A stretch of DNA of 64,000 nt from Linanthus parryae (GCA_023055425.1 JALGPY010000005.1:80951495-81015494); one strand, 5' to 3'. Positions 1 to 12,371 are shown, counted from the stretch's first letter. A program made the numbers and translations. The notes: a model not told the origin generated them from the letters alone.

Positions 1-1791
1 AGAGACGAAGACCTTCTATGCAAGGGATTGGCGTTGAATGACACTTTGCAGCGTGTGCTTCTGCGGCATGATGACCTTGCTAAAGGAACACCAACAATGG
101 CGATAGGGACTACGCAAAATTCAGTTACACCCCTTGTGAATGCGAATCATGAGGATGACGAGTCAGAAGATGATTTTGCCCAACTATCGCGCAGGTAAGT
201 CTATGCTATTTGATGTTCCCTTGAGCTCACAATTGTGATCTCTTTTACCGTATTCATTCATTAGCATACGTTGAAGTAAACCTTATAAGAAATGATCAGG
301 GGAGTTTGAGTAATGAATTTCAGACACGTTTTGAACACTCAAATCTTGTGATTAGCGAATTTTTCAATTTACTGTACACCCGAGTTTTAACCAATGGGTT
401 TAAAAGAAATGAAATGAACAAGGTTTAGAAAGTTCTTGAACAAGAGGAAGATTGTAGAGCAAGTATCGAGCAAAGAATCCAGGAATTTTGTAAACTATAC
501 AAATTTGTTCGTATAAAATCAACATTATGCTTTTGCTGCAAGAATTTAGTGATAGGTAGTAGGAAAAAAGGGATAGCTCTAAATGATCTGGAACTACCAC
601 ATATTTGTTAGATTCAGAGTTTGGTCGTACAAACTAAAGCCACAAGAAAATACCTCTAGTTTCTTATTCTCCTAGTGTTGATGCTATGGTAGTATTGGAT
701 AAATCATCCAAAATGAAAATCAAATTGACGAACTTGGTTTCTGAAATTAGTAAGTTGGAGATTCTTCGGGATGGGTAAAAGTAGATGACAAGGGCTTTTT
801 GTAACACACTCCTATTGTAAGAACAAGAAAGTTGGAATTGTTTTTGCAATAGCTTAACTTCTCATCATGCTAGTACGGTACATTGGAACTTACTTGTAAT
901 TCGAGAAAGAGCAAATAAATAAAATATTAGAGACCCACTTTTGAAGATAGTATACAAGTATAGTATCCTAGGACTGGATTTGTTGACTCCTTGTGCGGTC
1001 GATGAAAGTTTCACTCTATGAGACCACAATATACTTGGCTGTATTTCCCTTGCGTAAATAGGCTTTGGTAGACCCGTGCTAACAGGTAGAATTAAATGTA
1101 TCGATGCAGATCTTCTAGAGATACCTCTCTGGGACATGGAAGAAATTCTGCCAATGCTATCAAAGAGCAAGTAAGAGTCAACCCACTTTTACCTCCTCCA
1201 CCCTCTTCGAAGAAGCCAGTTGCAGAGCCTGGGATGTTTGACTATCTTAGTGGCGATACGTATGCATCTGAAAGAACATCTGCAACTTCAGCTCCTGCAA
1301 GTCATCCAATCAGCACAGCATCAAATGTTGCATCAAATGTTGCATCAAGTCCATCACTCTCTTCATCTCCTCCATCCGCTGATTATGTGAATCCTACAGC
1401 GTCCATGTTCAGCGGGAAGCAGCCCATGTATGATGATGAACAAGTTTCAGCGTCCAAATCTGCTGACCACTTTCCCCCAGCCCCATGGGAGACTTCGCCC
1501 ACTGCCACCGTTATTCCTCCACCACCTTCAAAGCATAACCAAAGGCAGCAGTTCTTTGAGCAACACCAAACTTCTCCTCCCAGCGCCGATGCTTCTCATT
1601 CTGGTGGGTTTGGTTCCTCTTATGAAGGCCTTGTTGGACAAACTCAGAACCTCTCTCTAAACCCGCCGACTCCTTCAAAACCAGCAAAGAAGCAGGAAGA
1701 TGCACTCTTCAAAGACTTACTCGATTTCGCGAAAGCCAAGTCTTCTTCACCTTCCAAAGGAGGCGGCAGCAGCAGTTACAGATCATTTTGA
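1..1791 (+). CDS. TOM1-like (TOL) ubiquitin-binding trafficking protein, C-terminal part
   Basis: Two exons are visible: 1-194 (open at the window edge) and 1110-1791, joined in frame with a codon split 2+1 across the intron. The first exon reads RDEDLLCKGLALNDTLQRVL, the end of a GAT domain, followed by an acidic patch (HEDDESEDDF). The second is rich in Pro and Ser and ends with DALFKDLLDFAKAK and a short Ser/Gly tail, a C-terminus typical of plant TOL proteins. TOL proteins carry VHS and GAT domains, bind ubiquitinated plasma-membrane cargo and pass it to ESCRT for vacuolar degradation. The VHS domain and the start codon lie upstream of the window. Both exons are intact with no stop or frameshift, and this is the only convincing host gene here. 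The family call is firm. The paralogue is not determined; TOL6 or TOL9 type is possible from the long tail. Confidence 0.85.
195..1109 (+). other. Last intron of the TOL gene
   Basis: The donor is AG|GTAAGT (GT at 195-196) and the acceptor is GATGCAG|A (AG at 1108-1109). Splicing here joins the GAT-domain end to the Pro/Ser-rich tail in one frame. The 915-bp intron is AT-rich and contains no reading frame or repeat that I recognise. Confidence 0.8.
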
Positions 1792-1960
1792 TTTGACCCT
1801 TTTTCTTAGTTGGTGTGAATTATCTGTGGTGGTACAGTTCTTTTAGTAGTATTTTCTAGGTGGCTTTATAGGTTTTGTTAATAATAACCCTGAATAAAAG
1901 GCTACTTGTGCATCTGAGGTGATGAAACTGCTTATTGGAGCTGCATTTCTTTTCTTCTGT
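1792..1960 (+). terminator. 3' UTR and poly(A) signal of the TOL gene
   Basis: After the TGA stop at 1789-1791 the sequence becomes T-rich, and a canonical AATAAA lies at 1893-1898, about 100 bp downstream of the stop. The cleavage site is probably within the next 15-40 bp. Confidence 0.5.
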
Positions 1961-2060
1961 ATGTATTATTGTTAATTTCTTACTCTTCAACAAGCCAAAA
2001 CTTGTTGATCTTTTAATGCTACCTCTGTTTCTCTTGAATCTTGTTAGTGCACTAATCACC

Positions 2061-2747
2061 GGATTACCTTGACCCGATGATTTGGCAAGTCGATGCGAGG
2101 ATTTGATTTACTAACCAAATTATTGGGTCAAAGTGGCCTCGAAAAGTCAACAACGAAGATTCGGGAGAAAGAGAGTTTTTTTTTAGTAGAAAAAAGAGAG
2201 TTTATAAATAGACTGGGCAAATATGACATGGTGTTTAATTGCTTGCTCCTAGAGCAAATAACATGGTGTTTAATCAATACATCACAGGACACGTCAGGAA
2301 CATGTAGGAAATTCACTTTCTTTTGTCTGCCACTCATTCTCTTTCTTCGTGATGTGTCATGTGTTGTATGATTAGAGCAAATTCACGTCATTTGCTATGA
2401 GCAAACAATTTTTATTTTTTTTTTTAAGTTTGGGGTGAGGTTAACCAAACCTCTCTATAACATTGACATGACTATAACTTTCGAAAAAGAGAAAATTGTA
2501 ATGATAACTTGACTACAACATTGACATGACTATAACATTGGCCCTCTGACTCATCCAGCTCCTCAAACTGGAGGCGTTTCCTCGCTCCAATACTTTGAAA
2601 CCAAAGTTTTAAGAATCTTACCGACTGTTAAACCGATGAGACACTGTTTTGCGGTTCAACTGATTGAGGTGCACATTTTTTTTAATATACAATAATTTGT
2701 TTTCATATGTATATATGTATATATATATATGTATATATTTTATAAAT
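2061..2747. other. Intergenic, no gene; short duplication and AT microsatellite
   Basis: No supported gene. A motif containing CATTGACATGACTATAAC occurs twice (about 2461 and 2519), which looks like a local duplication. An alternating AT/GT microsatellite covers about 2705-2740. Short reading frames on both strands here have no codon or domain signal. Confidence 0.5.
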
Positions 2748-2755
2748 AAAATGTG

Positions 2756-2851
2756 GCATGATATACGCATCTAAGGTTGTAGAGTATTGGAAGGCTCTGC
2801 ACAAAGTCATGGGATCAAACCGGTTGAAGAGAAAATAATTTCTCAAAAAAA
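2756..2851 (+). mobile_element. tRNA-derived SINE copy 1
   Basis: A roughly 96-bp element with a pol III B-box-like motif (GGGATCAAACC, about 2810-2820) ends in TTTCTC followed by an A-tail. It is flanked by the 8-bp direct repeat AAAATGTG (2748-2755 and 2852-2859), as expected for LINE-assisted insertion. The A-box is degenerate. The same TTTCTC-A(n) tail ends the SINE at 4695-4781, so the two look like members of one family. Confidence 0.55.
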
Positions 2852-2859
2852 AAAATGTG

Positions 2860-4680
2860 ATGAATTACATTGATCAAATTACACAATTGGAGCATTCCCT
2901 AAGTTACGATAGTTGATTATTCGTACGTTTAGTATATCATTTGAGCATACAAATATAGTACTCCCTCTGTAAACTTTTATATATAATAACATGATTTTCC
3001 AATGATAAAAACTGAAGAATAATAAAATAATGTTAGTTGCCAAAATATAGGCCAATTGGAGCAACAACTCGAAAATGTTGTGTAAAATTTAGGCCACAAA
3101 CAAATTTAGTTTAATAATCCTTTTGTTGTTGAAATGCTCTTACCAGATTCGCATCTGCCCATTTCATGGTAGCAGCAGGCTAACAGCCAACAATTTAGGA
3201 GAAGTGAGCGAGAATACACTTGTAACTACTCTTAGTTACCTCGTGGCAACAAATGTTTTTCTGCAAATAGAATCACAAGAATATGTTTGAGATTTGCAAT
3301 AGAAAATAGTGGAAACACGGGATTGGGGAATCTAAAGCGAGAACAATTCTTTACAAATCTTTAGGAGGGGTTTGAGTTATTAGATCTAAAACAAGGGTAT
3401 GTCGGTGGTCCTCTACTGGTACTTATATCACATGGTGTGGCATAATGGAGACCATGACCTGACATTTTTATCTGTCAAATTCCCTTTATTTCCCATGGAA
3501 AAGTTGAGCACACAATCAATTAATTCCACCCACAAAGTCGCAAACATAATAAATAGGTACTTGTATGGGCAGAATATATTTAGTGGTTTTGTAACATGAT
3601 GATTACACAGAAACATTCGCAACTACTGTTATTGACAAAATTCGCAGAAGTTTTTGTGATACTAATGATCATCTTGAGCCTTGACAATTGTTTGAGAGCG
3701 CGATGCAATTACGAGTAGTGATAGGCTTGCTAATTCCAGCAACAACAAAAAGTGAAATGAAAACAGATGATGCAAAATCGTAGTTTGTTAAAAATTCTCG
3801 CATATTGTATTTCTGTCTGTTAGTTGCATACATTTGGATTCTGTGTTTATCTTTTTTGAGGGTGTGATCTGTGATTTATTACCTCAATTGTTGATCATGT
3901 ATTGATTTCTAAAACAACTATAGTTACGCTTAAATATCATTGTCAATTAATACAGGCTCAAAAATGTACAAGGAAAGACCATACACCTCAAAGGCTTGTT
4001 CATCATGTACGGTCTTTACTTAATTTCGAGCTAATAAGAAAAAACCATGCAACTCTGGAGCAGTGTCTGGATTTGGTTAGTTTTATGGAAAAGCTAAAAT
4101 CTAAAGCCAAGAAAAAATCAAAGATATCCAAAGATTTTAATTTTTTGTTTACGTAAAACTAAAAACAACGCATCCAAACACACCCAATAATTTTGGTATG
4201 AGTGGGTCTGGTACGGACTATTTGGATTTTTAGCTATCTTAAAAGATGATGTAAAAAAGATTTATGTTGTTAAAAACTCAGTCATGTAACAATTTTGTTG
4301 TTTAGTGATAGTTTTCGTTATACAGTTTTTTGTATATTTATTGACTTATTAATTGTTTCAATTATCTTAATGAAAATTATTGAAGAGATAGTTTTACTGT
4401 CTAGTGACGACATATTGTCATTTTCATGATTTGAGGAAAAAAAACACAAAATAATCACTCAAACCAATTTTTTTCTTCCGCAAATTCTACGTTACAACTT
4501 GAATAGCCAAATTCAAAGTCAACTAAAAAAAATTCAAACCAAACCTCTACAAAAAGTTTAAAAAGTAAAAACGCGAATTTAGGATTAAAATCCACAAAAA
4601 AATCCGCACCAAACACATCCAAAAGTTGGTGAGAACAAATGTATAGGTTTGGTAAAAAACTCAGTCATGTTAAAGAAGTC
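2860..4680. other. Intergenic, no gene; isolated Stowaway-like terminus and duplicated segment
   Basis: No gene is supported. TA followed by CTCCCTCTGT at 2959-2970 matches the usual Stowaway MITE terminus, but I found no inverted partner within several hundred bases, so it is at most half an element. The phrase AAAAACTCAGTCATGT occurs at about 4274 and 4651, each time followed within 30-150 bp by TTTGTTGTTTAGT, which points to a segmental duplication later split by the SINE at 4695. Confidence 0.35.
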
Positions 4681-4694
4681 AGTGATGGTACAGT

Positions 4695-4781
4695 TTTTTT
4701 TGAGAAATAGTTTTTGTTCGTCTACCGAATTTGAACTCGGGACTTGAAGTAGGGGCTTCCAACGCTCAATCACGTGAGTTA
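4695..4781 (-). mobile_element. tRNA-derived SINE copy 2
   Basis: On the minus strand the order is an A-box-like region (TTAACTCACGTGATTGAG), a B-box-like GAGTTCAAATTC, then ACTATTTCTC and an A-tail. An imperfect direct repeat of about 14 bp starting AGTGATGGT flanks it (4681-4694 and 4782-4795). The tail matches SINE copy 1. The insertion splits one copy of the duplicated segment noted upstream. Confidence 0.5.
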
Positions 4782-4898
4782 AGTGATGGTGCAAGTTTGT
4801 TGTTTAGTAAGGGTGATTATCAATATTCTTTTTTTTTTGTCTAGTGAAAGTCACAAAAAAAGTATAATTATAATTGAATGTTGATGACATTATTGTCA

Positions 4899-7800
4899 CT
4901 ATTCCTAACCCCGCGCCATGGCGCGTGCTGCAATGTTAGATATCGCGTCCGAGTTCTTAATTTTCATATCCATTGACTTTCCAACTTAATGCTTGTGTTC
5001 TTATTATATATTTTAGCCAACATTGAGACCTGACTACATTATCGAAATTAGTTAGCAATTTAATGATTATATATTTTTGAAATTAGTTATTAATTTATCC
5101 TAAAAAAAGTAATTATTAATTGAGATGAACAGATATTCGAAACGATATGATTATTCGTGTGGGACATGACTACATTCCTTAACAATAGAAGTATCTAGAA
5201 ATGACTACAACTGTCATAGAATTCTTTCTCAAAAAAACTATCATATAATTCTTCAAGTATGTCACATGAGGCTATATAATAAGATCGATGCGAGAAAAAA
5301 AATTGGACTTCATACCAAGTGTGATGCGCTAACATCATACCTATTCCAGGTCATAAAATTTTTGATGGCGAACATTTATATTAATACTCATGGAAAAACT
5401 TGGGATTTTAAGGAAGAGCTGAAGGTAGACATAATATTTTACAATAAACCAAAGCCAAATACAAAGAGATAAAGAAATTCAAAAACAACCAGACTCTGCA
5501 TTTTTTATAATTTTTAAGTGAGGTGCTAGGATAGAAAGACGGTAAGAGAGATACTTAAACAATATGGATCATCAATTAGACGCTAGTAAGCTAAACTAAA
5601 CATTCCTGAGAAGTAGATATTTTAAATAAAATACATTGATTATAAATCAATTAAAAGGTTACCTGTTGAAGTTCAAACTGCTTCACAGCAGTGAACAATA
5701 AGCGGAAATAATGCTTCCTGCAAAATTATATATGATAAGGATAACTCTATGAAACATATGTGATATACCAAATAATAAAAACGAGCGAAGATTGAGAAAG
5801 TATGTAACTTCAAAATTTAGTATCGTGTTTTAAATAAACGATGACTTCGGAAAGAAGTTCTATTTGAGCAAGAATTTGAGGCAGAGGTTAACTTAATTGG
5901 TTTCTTTAGAAGGAAAAAGATGAACTTACATGTGGGGATTACCTCAGAGAGAAAATGAAAATATGTGTTGTGAGAAAAAAGTAAAAAACTGAAAGTGTTA
6001 GGGAAAATGAATGGAGGAAGATGAATGTTTACCTCCATTCTTTGAAAGGGGATCATAAATCTATCTGGAAAATTGAAAGAGTGACCAATGAGATGTTGAG
6101 AGAAAGATAGAGATAACACATTCCCAATGGTAACCAAAGAGGCATCCATCATTTACCAAAAAAATTGTTTACATTCTTATCCCAATCAAGTACATTGAAT
6201 TTACCTTGATAAATGTAGCAAAAATACAATAATAGTGGAGCAACCATCAGAAGCAAGTCTAATAGCACAAAATAACAATTTTATCCTGAAACAAAGAAAC
6301 TTATTGAATAACTGTTACATAACAATGTAGTTGTTATGTAAATGACAATAACGAAAACAATGTAGTTGGACTATTTTACGAATTGGCAGGAGTCAAAGTT
6401 TCAATATTGAAATAACAATAAAGAACTTTAAGACAACTTCTTACATTTGATAGATTAAAGCAATTGAATCGAAATGTTTGGAAATTATATATTGTCCTTT
6501 TAATTGTTGTCAAATGAGCAATAGAGATCACTCATCTCACAAATTGACAATTTTTTTTTTGTCTTAGATATGTTCGTTGATGGTGGAATGAATGTAGATG
6601 TCATGCTGTGTACATCTTTCATTTCCGTTGTTTCTTTAGGAGTTGACCGTTAAACTTTCCTAATGCAACATCTATGTGATATTTCTATTTTCTTACTTTT
6701 TTTACAACCAAAATGATTTCTTTAGAGAACCTACCATAGTGATAGGGAGGCATAACTGAGGAAAAAAGAACAGGTGGGAGTAAACAGACATGACCCACTA
6801 CAAACAATTGCGAAATCAGATTTTGAATTAAAGTAATGACACACTGAGAGCAAACATCTTTTCAAGGAATAATAAATAAAATGTGAAGTTTGTGAACCTA
6901 CTCAATATGAACGTCAATTCCAAGAACATATAGTTAGTTGTGTTTATTGATCTATAAGTATAGTTCTTTGTCTTGGACTCTTTGTCGGAACTTTGGGAAA
7001 TGTCATCGATTGTAGCACATTGTGATCCTATGTATTAAATATTTGAAATTTAGAATGGTGAGCAATTATCTCTAAGAATGAATATGGAACATTACTAACA
7101 CTGTAAAATATCTCGTTCTTACCGTTTTCTGCTAGCTATGCTTCTATCGTTGGTGTTCATTTCATTTCCTTCTCCATCAGAACTTCTGAGAAATTTTGCG
7201 GCAAAGCATTTTCTAGATCAACACATTCATTTTAGGAAATGAGCTTATTAAATCGAGCAATGTAAGGAATGTCCTTGAAACTAAAAAAAAAAGTAAACTT
7301 ACAATGTAAGATATTTAGTTTTGAGTTCTTTGGAGCTCCCTCGACCTTTCAACTTTATTTTATCTTGTTTTTATTCTGAAATCTCTGAGAGGTCTTCGAA
7401 AAATTGCTTCATATTATTCCGTATAAGTGTATTAAAAGAATTTTTTAAAATTGAAATATTCTGATGCAGGAAATAAAAATTTGTGCGGAACGATTACTGA
7501 AATCACATGCAAGACATAATGTTTAGAAGGAAAAATAAAAAAATAAACAAACACCAACAAACAAACTATATGCTATACTATCATAGCGCAAGGAAGTATC
7601 CTTATTAACTTTTGACTTCCTCCACATGACCTTTGTGCAATATGATGTAAGATCAATATAGAACGGTGGTCAAAAAACTAAATACATAAAGTAAATAGTT
7701 TAGAACAAAAAATTAACGTGTATCATATAATATGTAATAGGAGCTTATCGGTGATTCACTAATTTAGCAGTCAAAGTTAAATTATTAGATAGTGACTAAA

Positions 7801-9180
7801 CTTCTTCAACCATAAATGGCGCTTGGCAAGCTATATCATGTGATCTACAAAACAAAACCGAAGTATTATAGTATGAAATTATTACAAAGTAAATTAACAT
7901 TGCAATATTAAGCTTTTGTCTTGGAATATTCAAGTTGTGTTCATTGTAGTACTGTACGCTTCTTCTCAAATCCCGCAAATTGAAGTCAGTTGAACAAACA
8001 GAAGAACATGTAAACATCAAGGAAGTAAAAAAAGTATACTCCGACACCATAAAAACAAAGAAATTCATTTAAGTACCAAAAAACGGAAAAAATATAATAA
8101 ACCGGAGTACTAATAATTTTATAAGGTCTACGTGACTAATAATACAAAAGATACGTAACTTATAAATTCCCACAAATAAACTCTACGGCAGCATGAGATA
8201 AATTATTAAAAAAAGTTAAGAACTAAAAGTTTAAACATTGCATTTTTTGTATGCTGGTTTGCTCATGTTTAGCGCTATTTTAGTTAGAAATAAAAACATT
8301 GTGCCGAGAATTTTGATTTAAAGTGATAACACTACTTATTATTTATGCACTAACATTTAAAATACGCATTCAGAAGTTAAATAGTCATTTTTCAACTTTA
8401 TGTTTGTTGCTCATGTTTAGTACATTAATCAAAGTACAAATGTTGTCATGCGAAAACATTATCATGGCCAAAGAGGCCAATATGTTAACTTCTTAGTGCA
8501 ATTTCTTTGTAGCTTATTTACTGATGTTGAGCATTTACTAATAAAATGAAAAAAGGTATAATTCTTGTGCAATAAAGTTTTCTTCTAATTTTTCATTTTT
8601 GTTTTAAAAAGTATTTTAAACAACAATGTAACACACCAAAAAAAATTAAACACTGTGTATTTTTCATTTTTTTATACTTTTATTTAACAATTTAGTTTTT
8701 CTATACTTATTTCCTCATGATTATCACATTATGACAAAAAGTAACACACTAACTAAGCAGTAAGAAATTAAAGGTGTATTTTATTGATTATTAATATTTT
8801 CAATTTAGACAAATGTTTATTCTGATGATTAAAAGTGTGTTTTGAAATAAGATTCATAGAACCTGTCATAAGAAAAAAAAGAGCGGTAGAAAACTTTTCA
8901 ATTTTCAATGTATGAATAAACTAAAAATGACCATTTCAGTTGCCAATGCATAGAGATGTGAAAAAATTATATTCCTTTATATGAATTACGTATCATTGTA
9001 ACGAATTTGTCAATTTGTAATTGGCTCTTTTATTTCTTACATGTCATTAATAATTGAGTTGGTAAAATGTAATTGATTAAATTTGCCACATAAGATGACA
9101 CATGCTATTCTATGAATTCTTTTCAAATCCTATGTGTCACAAGAGGATGAACCTCTCTCATTGCTCTGCTTTTATATAGA
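4899..9180 (-). mobile_element. Probable non-autonomous Helitron
   Basis: On the minus strand the putative 5' terminus at 9180 reads TCTATATAAAAGCAGAGC, preceded by A. This is the typical start of plant Helitrons (TC after A). The putative 3' terminus carries the perfect GC palindrome CGCGCCATGGCGCG (4912-4925) about 10 nt before ATAG at 4902-4899, followed by T, where CTRR is expected. The 4.3 kb between is strongly AT-rich, with no Rep/helicase coding sequence, so it would need an autonomous partner. The 5' end is the stronger half of the call. The 3' end deviates by one base from CTRR, and the two ends may not belong to one element. Confidence 0.42.
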
Positions 9181-9256
9181 TACAGATTTATATAATTTAT
9201 GGAAAAAAAAAAGCCATAGCGTAAAGGTAAAATCCAAAATCTCATAAGAATTCATA

Positions 9257-9515
9257 CCACTCCGTCCCACCTCAAATACACCATTTGAACTTTTATCACT
9301 ATTCACGGGGTCACTTTATCCCACAAATTTGGATGGCAAAACTTTGCAGTTTTTAGATAATTTTTTCGAAGTGTTGTAGAGTAACTCATATTCTACAAGA
9401 TAATACAAAAATTATCAAATAATTGTATCATTTTGCGATCCAAATTACTGGGTCAAAGTGACCCAGTTATGGGTGAATAAAGTCCAAATGGTGCATTTGA
9501 GGTGGGACGAAGTGG
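9257..9515. mobile_element. Stowaway-like MITE, 259 bp
   Basis: Terminal inverted repeats of about 30 bp start CCACTCCGTCCCACCTCAAA at 9257 and end with the reverse complement at 9515. They are flanked by a TA duplication (9255-9256 and 9516-9517). Size, TA target and the CTCCGTCCC core fit Tc1/mariner-type Stowaway MITEs. It has no coding capacity and would depend on a mariner-like transposase elsewhere. Confidence 0.75.
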
Positions 9516-9668
9516 TACCAAATATTAGGAAAACAGTTCCAAGAAGTGAAAAACTTGCTTTTAGATTAAAAGACCAGAAAAAATTGACATAAAAGAAGTG
9601 GAAGAGTTGTTTAATGTACTTAATGCGCAAAATGTACATTTTTCAACGCACTTTGCACCTTTCAGAGC

Positions 9669-9910
9669 AGTGGCGGAGCCAGAAAATCTAACCAGCCGGG
9701 ACAAAATTAAATAATACGAAAGTTATTAAATAAATTCATTATATATCATGCTTTTAAGGATATGACAAAAAAATCCAACTTAGGCACATTTATATATTTT
9801 TCTTAGTATATTTGTATAAAATATCTGCAATTAAAAGGGCGTTAGTGGAGTTTTTAAAAAGTCAATGGTGGCAATTGCGACCCCTTGTCTTCAAGTCCCT
9901 CCACCCTGTC
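9669..9910 (-). mobile_element. Degraded transposon end with AGTGGCGGAGCCAG motif
   Basis: AGTGGCGGAGCCAG at 9669-9682 is a motif I recall from the ends of several dispersed plant repeats. The sequence to about 9910 (ending near a run reading GACCCCTTGTCTTCAAGTCC) looks like the body of such a repeat on the minus strand. No inverted partner or target duplication was found, so superfamily and limits are unknown. Confidence 0.3.
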
Positions 9911-10428
9911 CAAAACTACACGTAAATACAATGAAAATACAAACACAGTATGGATCTTTAAAAAAAATAGATGTACATACCGCATCCTAAAAGAGGAAAC
10001 ATGAGGAATATAGAAATACTAAATTCCTCATGTAACTCAAAAAAAAAAAAAAGGTGCATGCAATAACACAGATTGACAATATATCTATACACTCTCTTAA
10101 AGTGAAAGAGTGTTTTAGTATTTTAACAGTGTTTTTACTTTTGTAAAATGAAAAATTTACAATAAGACAATGCTCTTAAATTATATTTGAAAGTTGACAT
10201 ATATAAGAGTTGTGTCTATTTAAATTAGATTATTAATCAAAAAATAAATTTTGGATGAGTCTAAATCCTTATAGTTGTGAATATTCAGTTCATACATTTT
10301 CGGGCGTGTATCTTCATCGTTCCTGAATAATTGTGCTTATTCAGTTTGTGTCTTTCCGAATTATTCACTATTATAAAAGGGAGTCACTAGTCCCTAATAT
10401 TTTCACTCAATCTTGTCAACTCTCTCTC

Positions 10429-10464
<36 letters not shown>

Positions 10465-11008
10465 GCATTTTCTTTCAATATGTGTTTTCTTTTAAATTTC
10501 ATTTTCGAGACTACACCATATATTGGTAGCTTAGTAAGACCTAAGCAAACAACACTATCTAACTTAAGTGGAGAGCGAAATAACTATCATCGGAGATGTT
10601 CTCCAGATTTATTTGCATCGTCGAGGGGCATATAAATATGAAGGAAATCATTTGTATGTCAAATTTTAATTTACACGCACTCAAAACAACAAATCCATGT
10701 GTAGAAGACATGGAGGTATAAATATAAATCTCAAGGCGATTCATGTTTTTTGTACCCAAAAACAAATCATTGGAAAAATTTTGAAGACGCAGTCGTCTAA
10801 CATGGAGTGACATGTAAATCAAATAGAGAGAGTAATGTAGATCATTGTAAACAAGGGAGTGTGAAGTGTACTGATTAGTTATGTTCAAAAGGGGCAACAA
10901 TCCAACAAGTGGTTAACAATGGTAAAGTATAGGAAGGGAGACATAGAGAGCTAGAGGCAAAATGGATGGAAATAAACCAAGTTTGCAAATAGAAGTAAGA
11001 GGCAGCTT
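9911..11008. other. Intergenic, no gene; hairpin and TATA-like sequence
   Basis: No gene supported. An inverted repeat CATGAGGAAT / ATTCCTCATG spans about 10000-10032. TATAAAAG at 10372-10379 followed by a TC-rich tract resembles a promoter, possibly of a decayed LTR, but no product follows it; the reading frame across the TC tract is a by-product of low complexity. Confidence 0.35.
10421..10464. repeat. (TC)n microsatellite
   Basis: About 22 TC units with one interruption (CCC at 10438-10440), lying roughly 45 bp downstream of a TATAAAAG sequence. Confidence 0.9.
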
Positions 11009-11458
11009 GTGTGGGAAATTCTATTAATCCGTACGTACTGGAATGTATAGTAATTTTTGTACTATTTGCAGGAATGCACCCATCTATTTATACTAGTCCG
11101 ATTAGGTCAGTCAAGGGGATTACACGGCTATCCGAGATTCGTGCAATCCTATGTGAGGCGGATGTGATCTTGGAAGATCACGACCATTGATATCGAACAA
11201 GTATAAATAGATTGTCGCACAAAGCGTTTTTCAAAGCATACATGTGTCGTAGATGGGACAGAAACCATCTGCGATGAGCCTTATTTCCGCCTTTAAGCCA
11301 CTAAATATCATGGTTCCCGTGTGAGGGGACCCTATCTCATGTTTCCTTGTGCTAACATGACATGATTTGGTGTGCACGGAGCAGGTAAGGTTGCCAGTTG
11401 CAGGCTGCTGATAGGTCCATGTTGCAGCGGACCAAGGCTATGTTTTGGACTATCTTCA
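11009..11458 (-). repeat. Candidate 3' LTR of Tat-type copy A
   Basis: The start on the minus strand, TGAAGATAGT after ACTAAA, parallels TGTAGATAGT after ACTAA or GCTAA in the other two copies. TATAAATAGATGGG on the minus strand (about 11081-11094) is a good TATA box in the LTR's own direction. The far end near 11009 (TGTGTGGG, i.e. ...CCCACACA on the minus strand) is set by analogy with the CA ends of the other copies and is uncertain. Confidence 0.45.
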
Positions 11459-11960
11459 TTTAGTCCCCTTGCGCATGGATTCAAGAGCACGACTAATTGG
11501 GAGATCCAATTAGATCAGATCGCATTTGCACTTTCCTAGGCGTTTTGAATTGTTCGCAAAGACTGACGCTACCTCGAAGCCCCTAGTACCGATGAGTCAT
11601 CTTTCCACTAGCAGGCTACTGTAGGCTAGCCTTTATTTCAGGCTGTTTGACGAGATACCAAGTATACGCTCAACCCTTCACTTGACTGATCCAACGGTTG
11701 ACGAGTTTCCTTGATTGATTTTATTGCTGATGTGGTTGGAAGTCGTAATCGTCCCTTTCGGCGGTTCGATTGAGGATGGGTTTCTAAGTAATTGATTAGA
11801 ATTATGGACGATTGGGTTTCTTTGGGTACAAAAGCAGAGAGGACTAGCCGATTTTAGTTTTTACTCATTTTCTCCCAAGTTTTCAGAGATAGAAAGAAAT
11901 TGTAAGCAACAAGACTTCTTTCTGCATTATCGGATCTCGAGTTGAGTTTGAAAGATAGCA

Positions 11961-12371
11961 ATGGTGAAAAGAATAGACATAGAAGAAGAGACCGAATTGG
12001 GTCTTCCTAGAGATATGTGGAATAAGTCATACCATTTCGACAGGTGTGATTATTTCCATCCACTGATGAGGTTGCCTAAATATAGAGTAGTGTTGAAGGA
12101 AGACAATCTTCTTTTGAAAAAGACTCCCCATAGGGATTATTGGGATATTGTGGATCCCATGGAGATTCATCATTTAGCAATGGAGGGTAGTTACTACCGT
12201 TATTCTCATGTCAAATACTGCGCTTATTACCAGGGGTTTAACGTTTTAGACGAATGGGGGGGGGGGGCGGGTTATGTCTTGGAGAAGTTTGAGAAAGAGT
12301 TGCATTCTGCCTGAATCTTCTTTGGCGTCCGTGCAACGAAGGGGTGTAAAGTTAATTGGTACCAATGACAT
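11961..12371 (+). pseudogene. PMD-type antisense gene of Tat copy A, N-terminal fragment
   Basis: The frame opens at ATG 11961 and is open to a TGA at about 12312. Homology continues in frame past that stop (GVRATKGCKVN) to about 12371. It aligns without gaps over its first 85 residues with the N-terminus of the antisense gene at 61626-59746: LPRDMWNKSYHFDRCDYF matches LPQALWRKAPYLGGKDFY, and both reach DEW at the same distance. A run of 12 G (12256-12267) adds Gly codons right after DEW. The gene points away from the LTR at 11009-11458, so it is antisense to the element as in the other two copies. The PMD core itself is missing, lost or diverged before 12650. The homology is clear; function is unknown. 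Confidence 0.6.

Noticed and set aside
5817..8068. Minus-strand frames at 5817-6152 and 7796-8068
   Set aside because: Isolated, AT-rich, no domain, and inside the putative Helitron; nothing supports translation.
10333..10635. 100-codon frame across the TC microsatellite
   Set aside because: Ser-Leu runs come from (TC)n; the flanks have no coding character.
12256..12267. G12 run as a frameshift site in the PMD fragment
   Set aside because: Homology with the other PMD copies is in the same phase before and after the run, so it adds Gly codons rather than shifting the frame; it may still be a sequencing-sensitive site.
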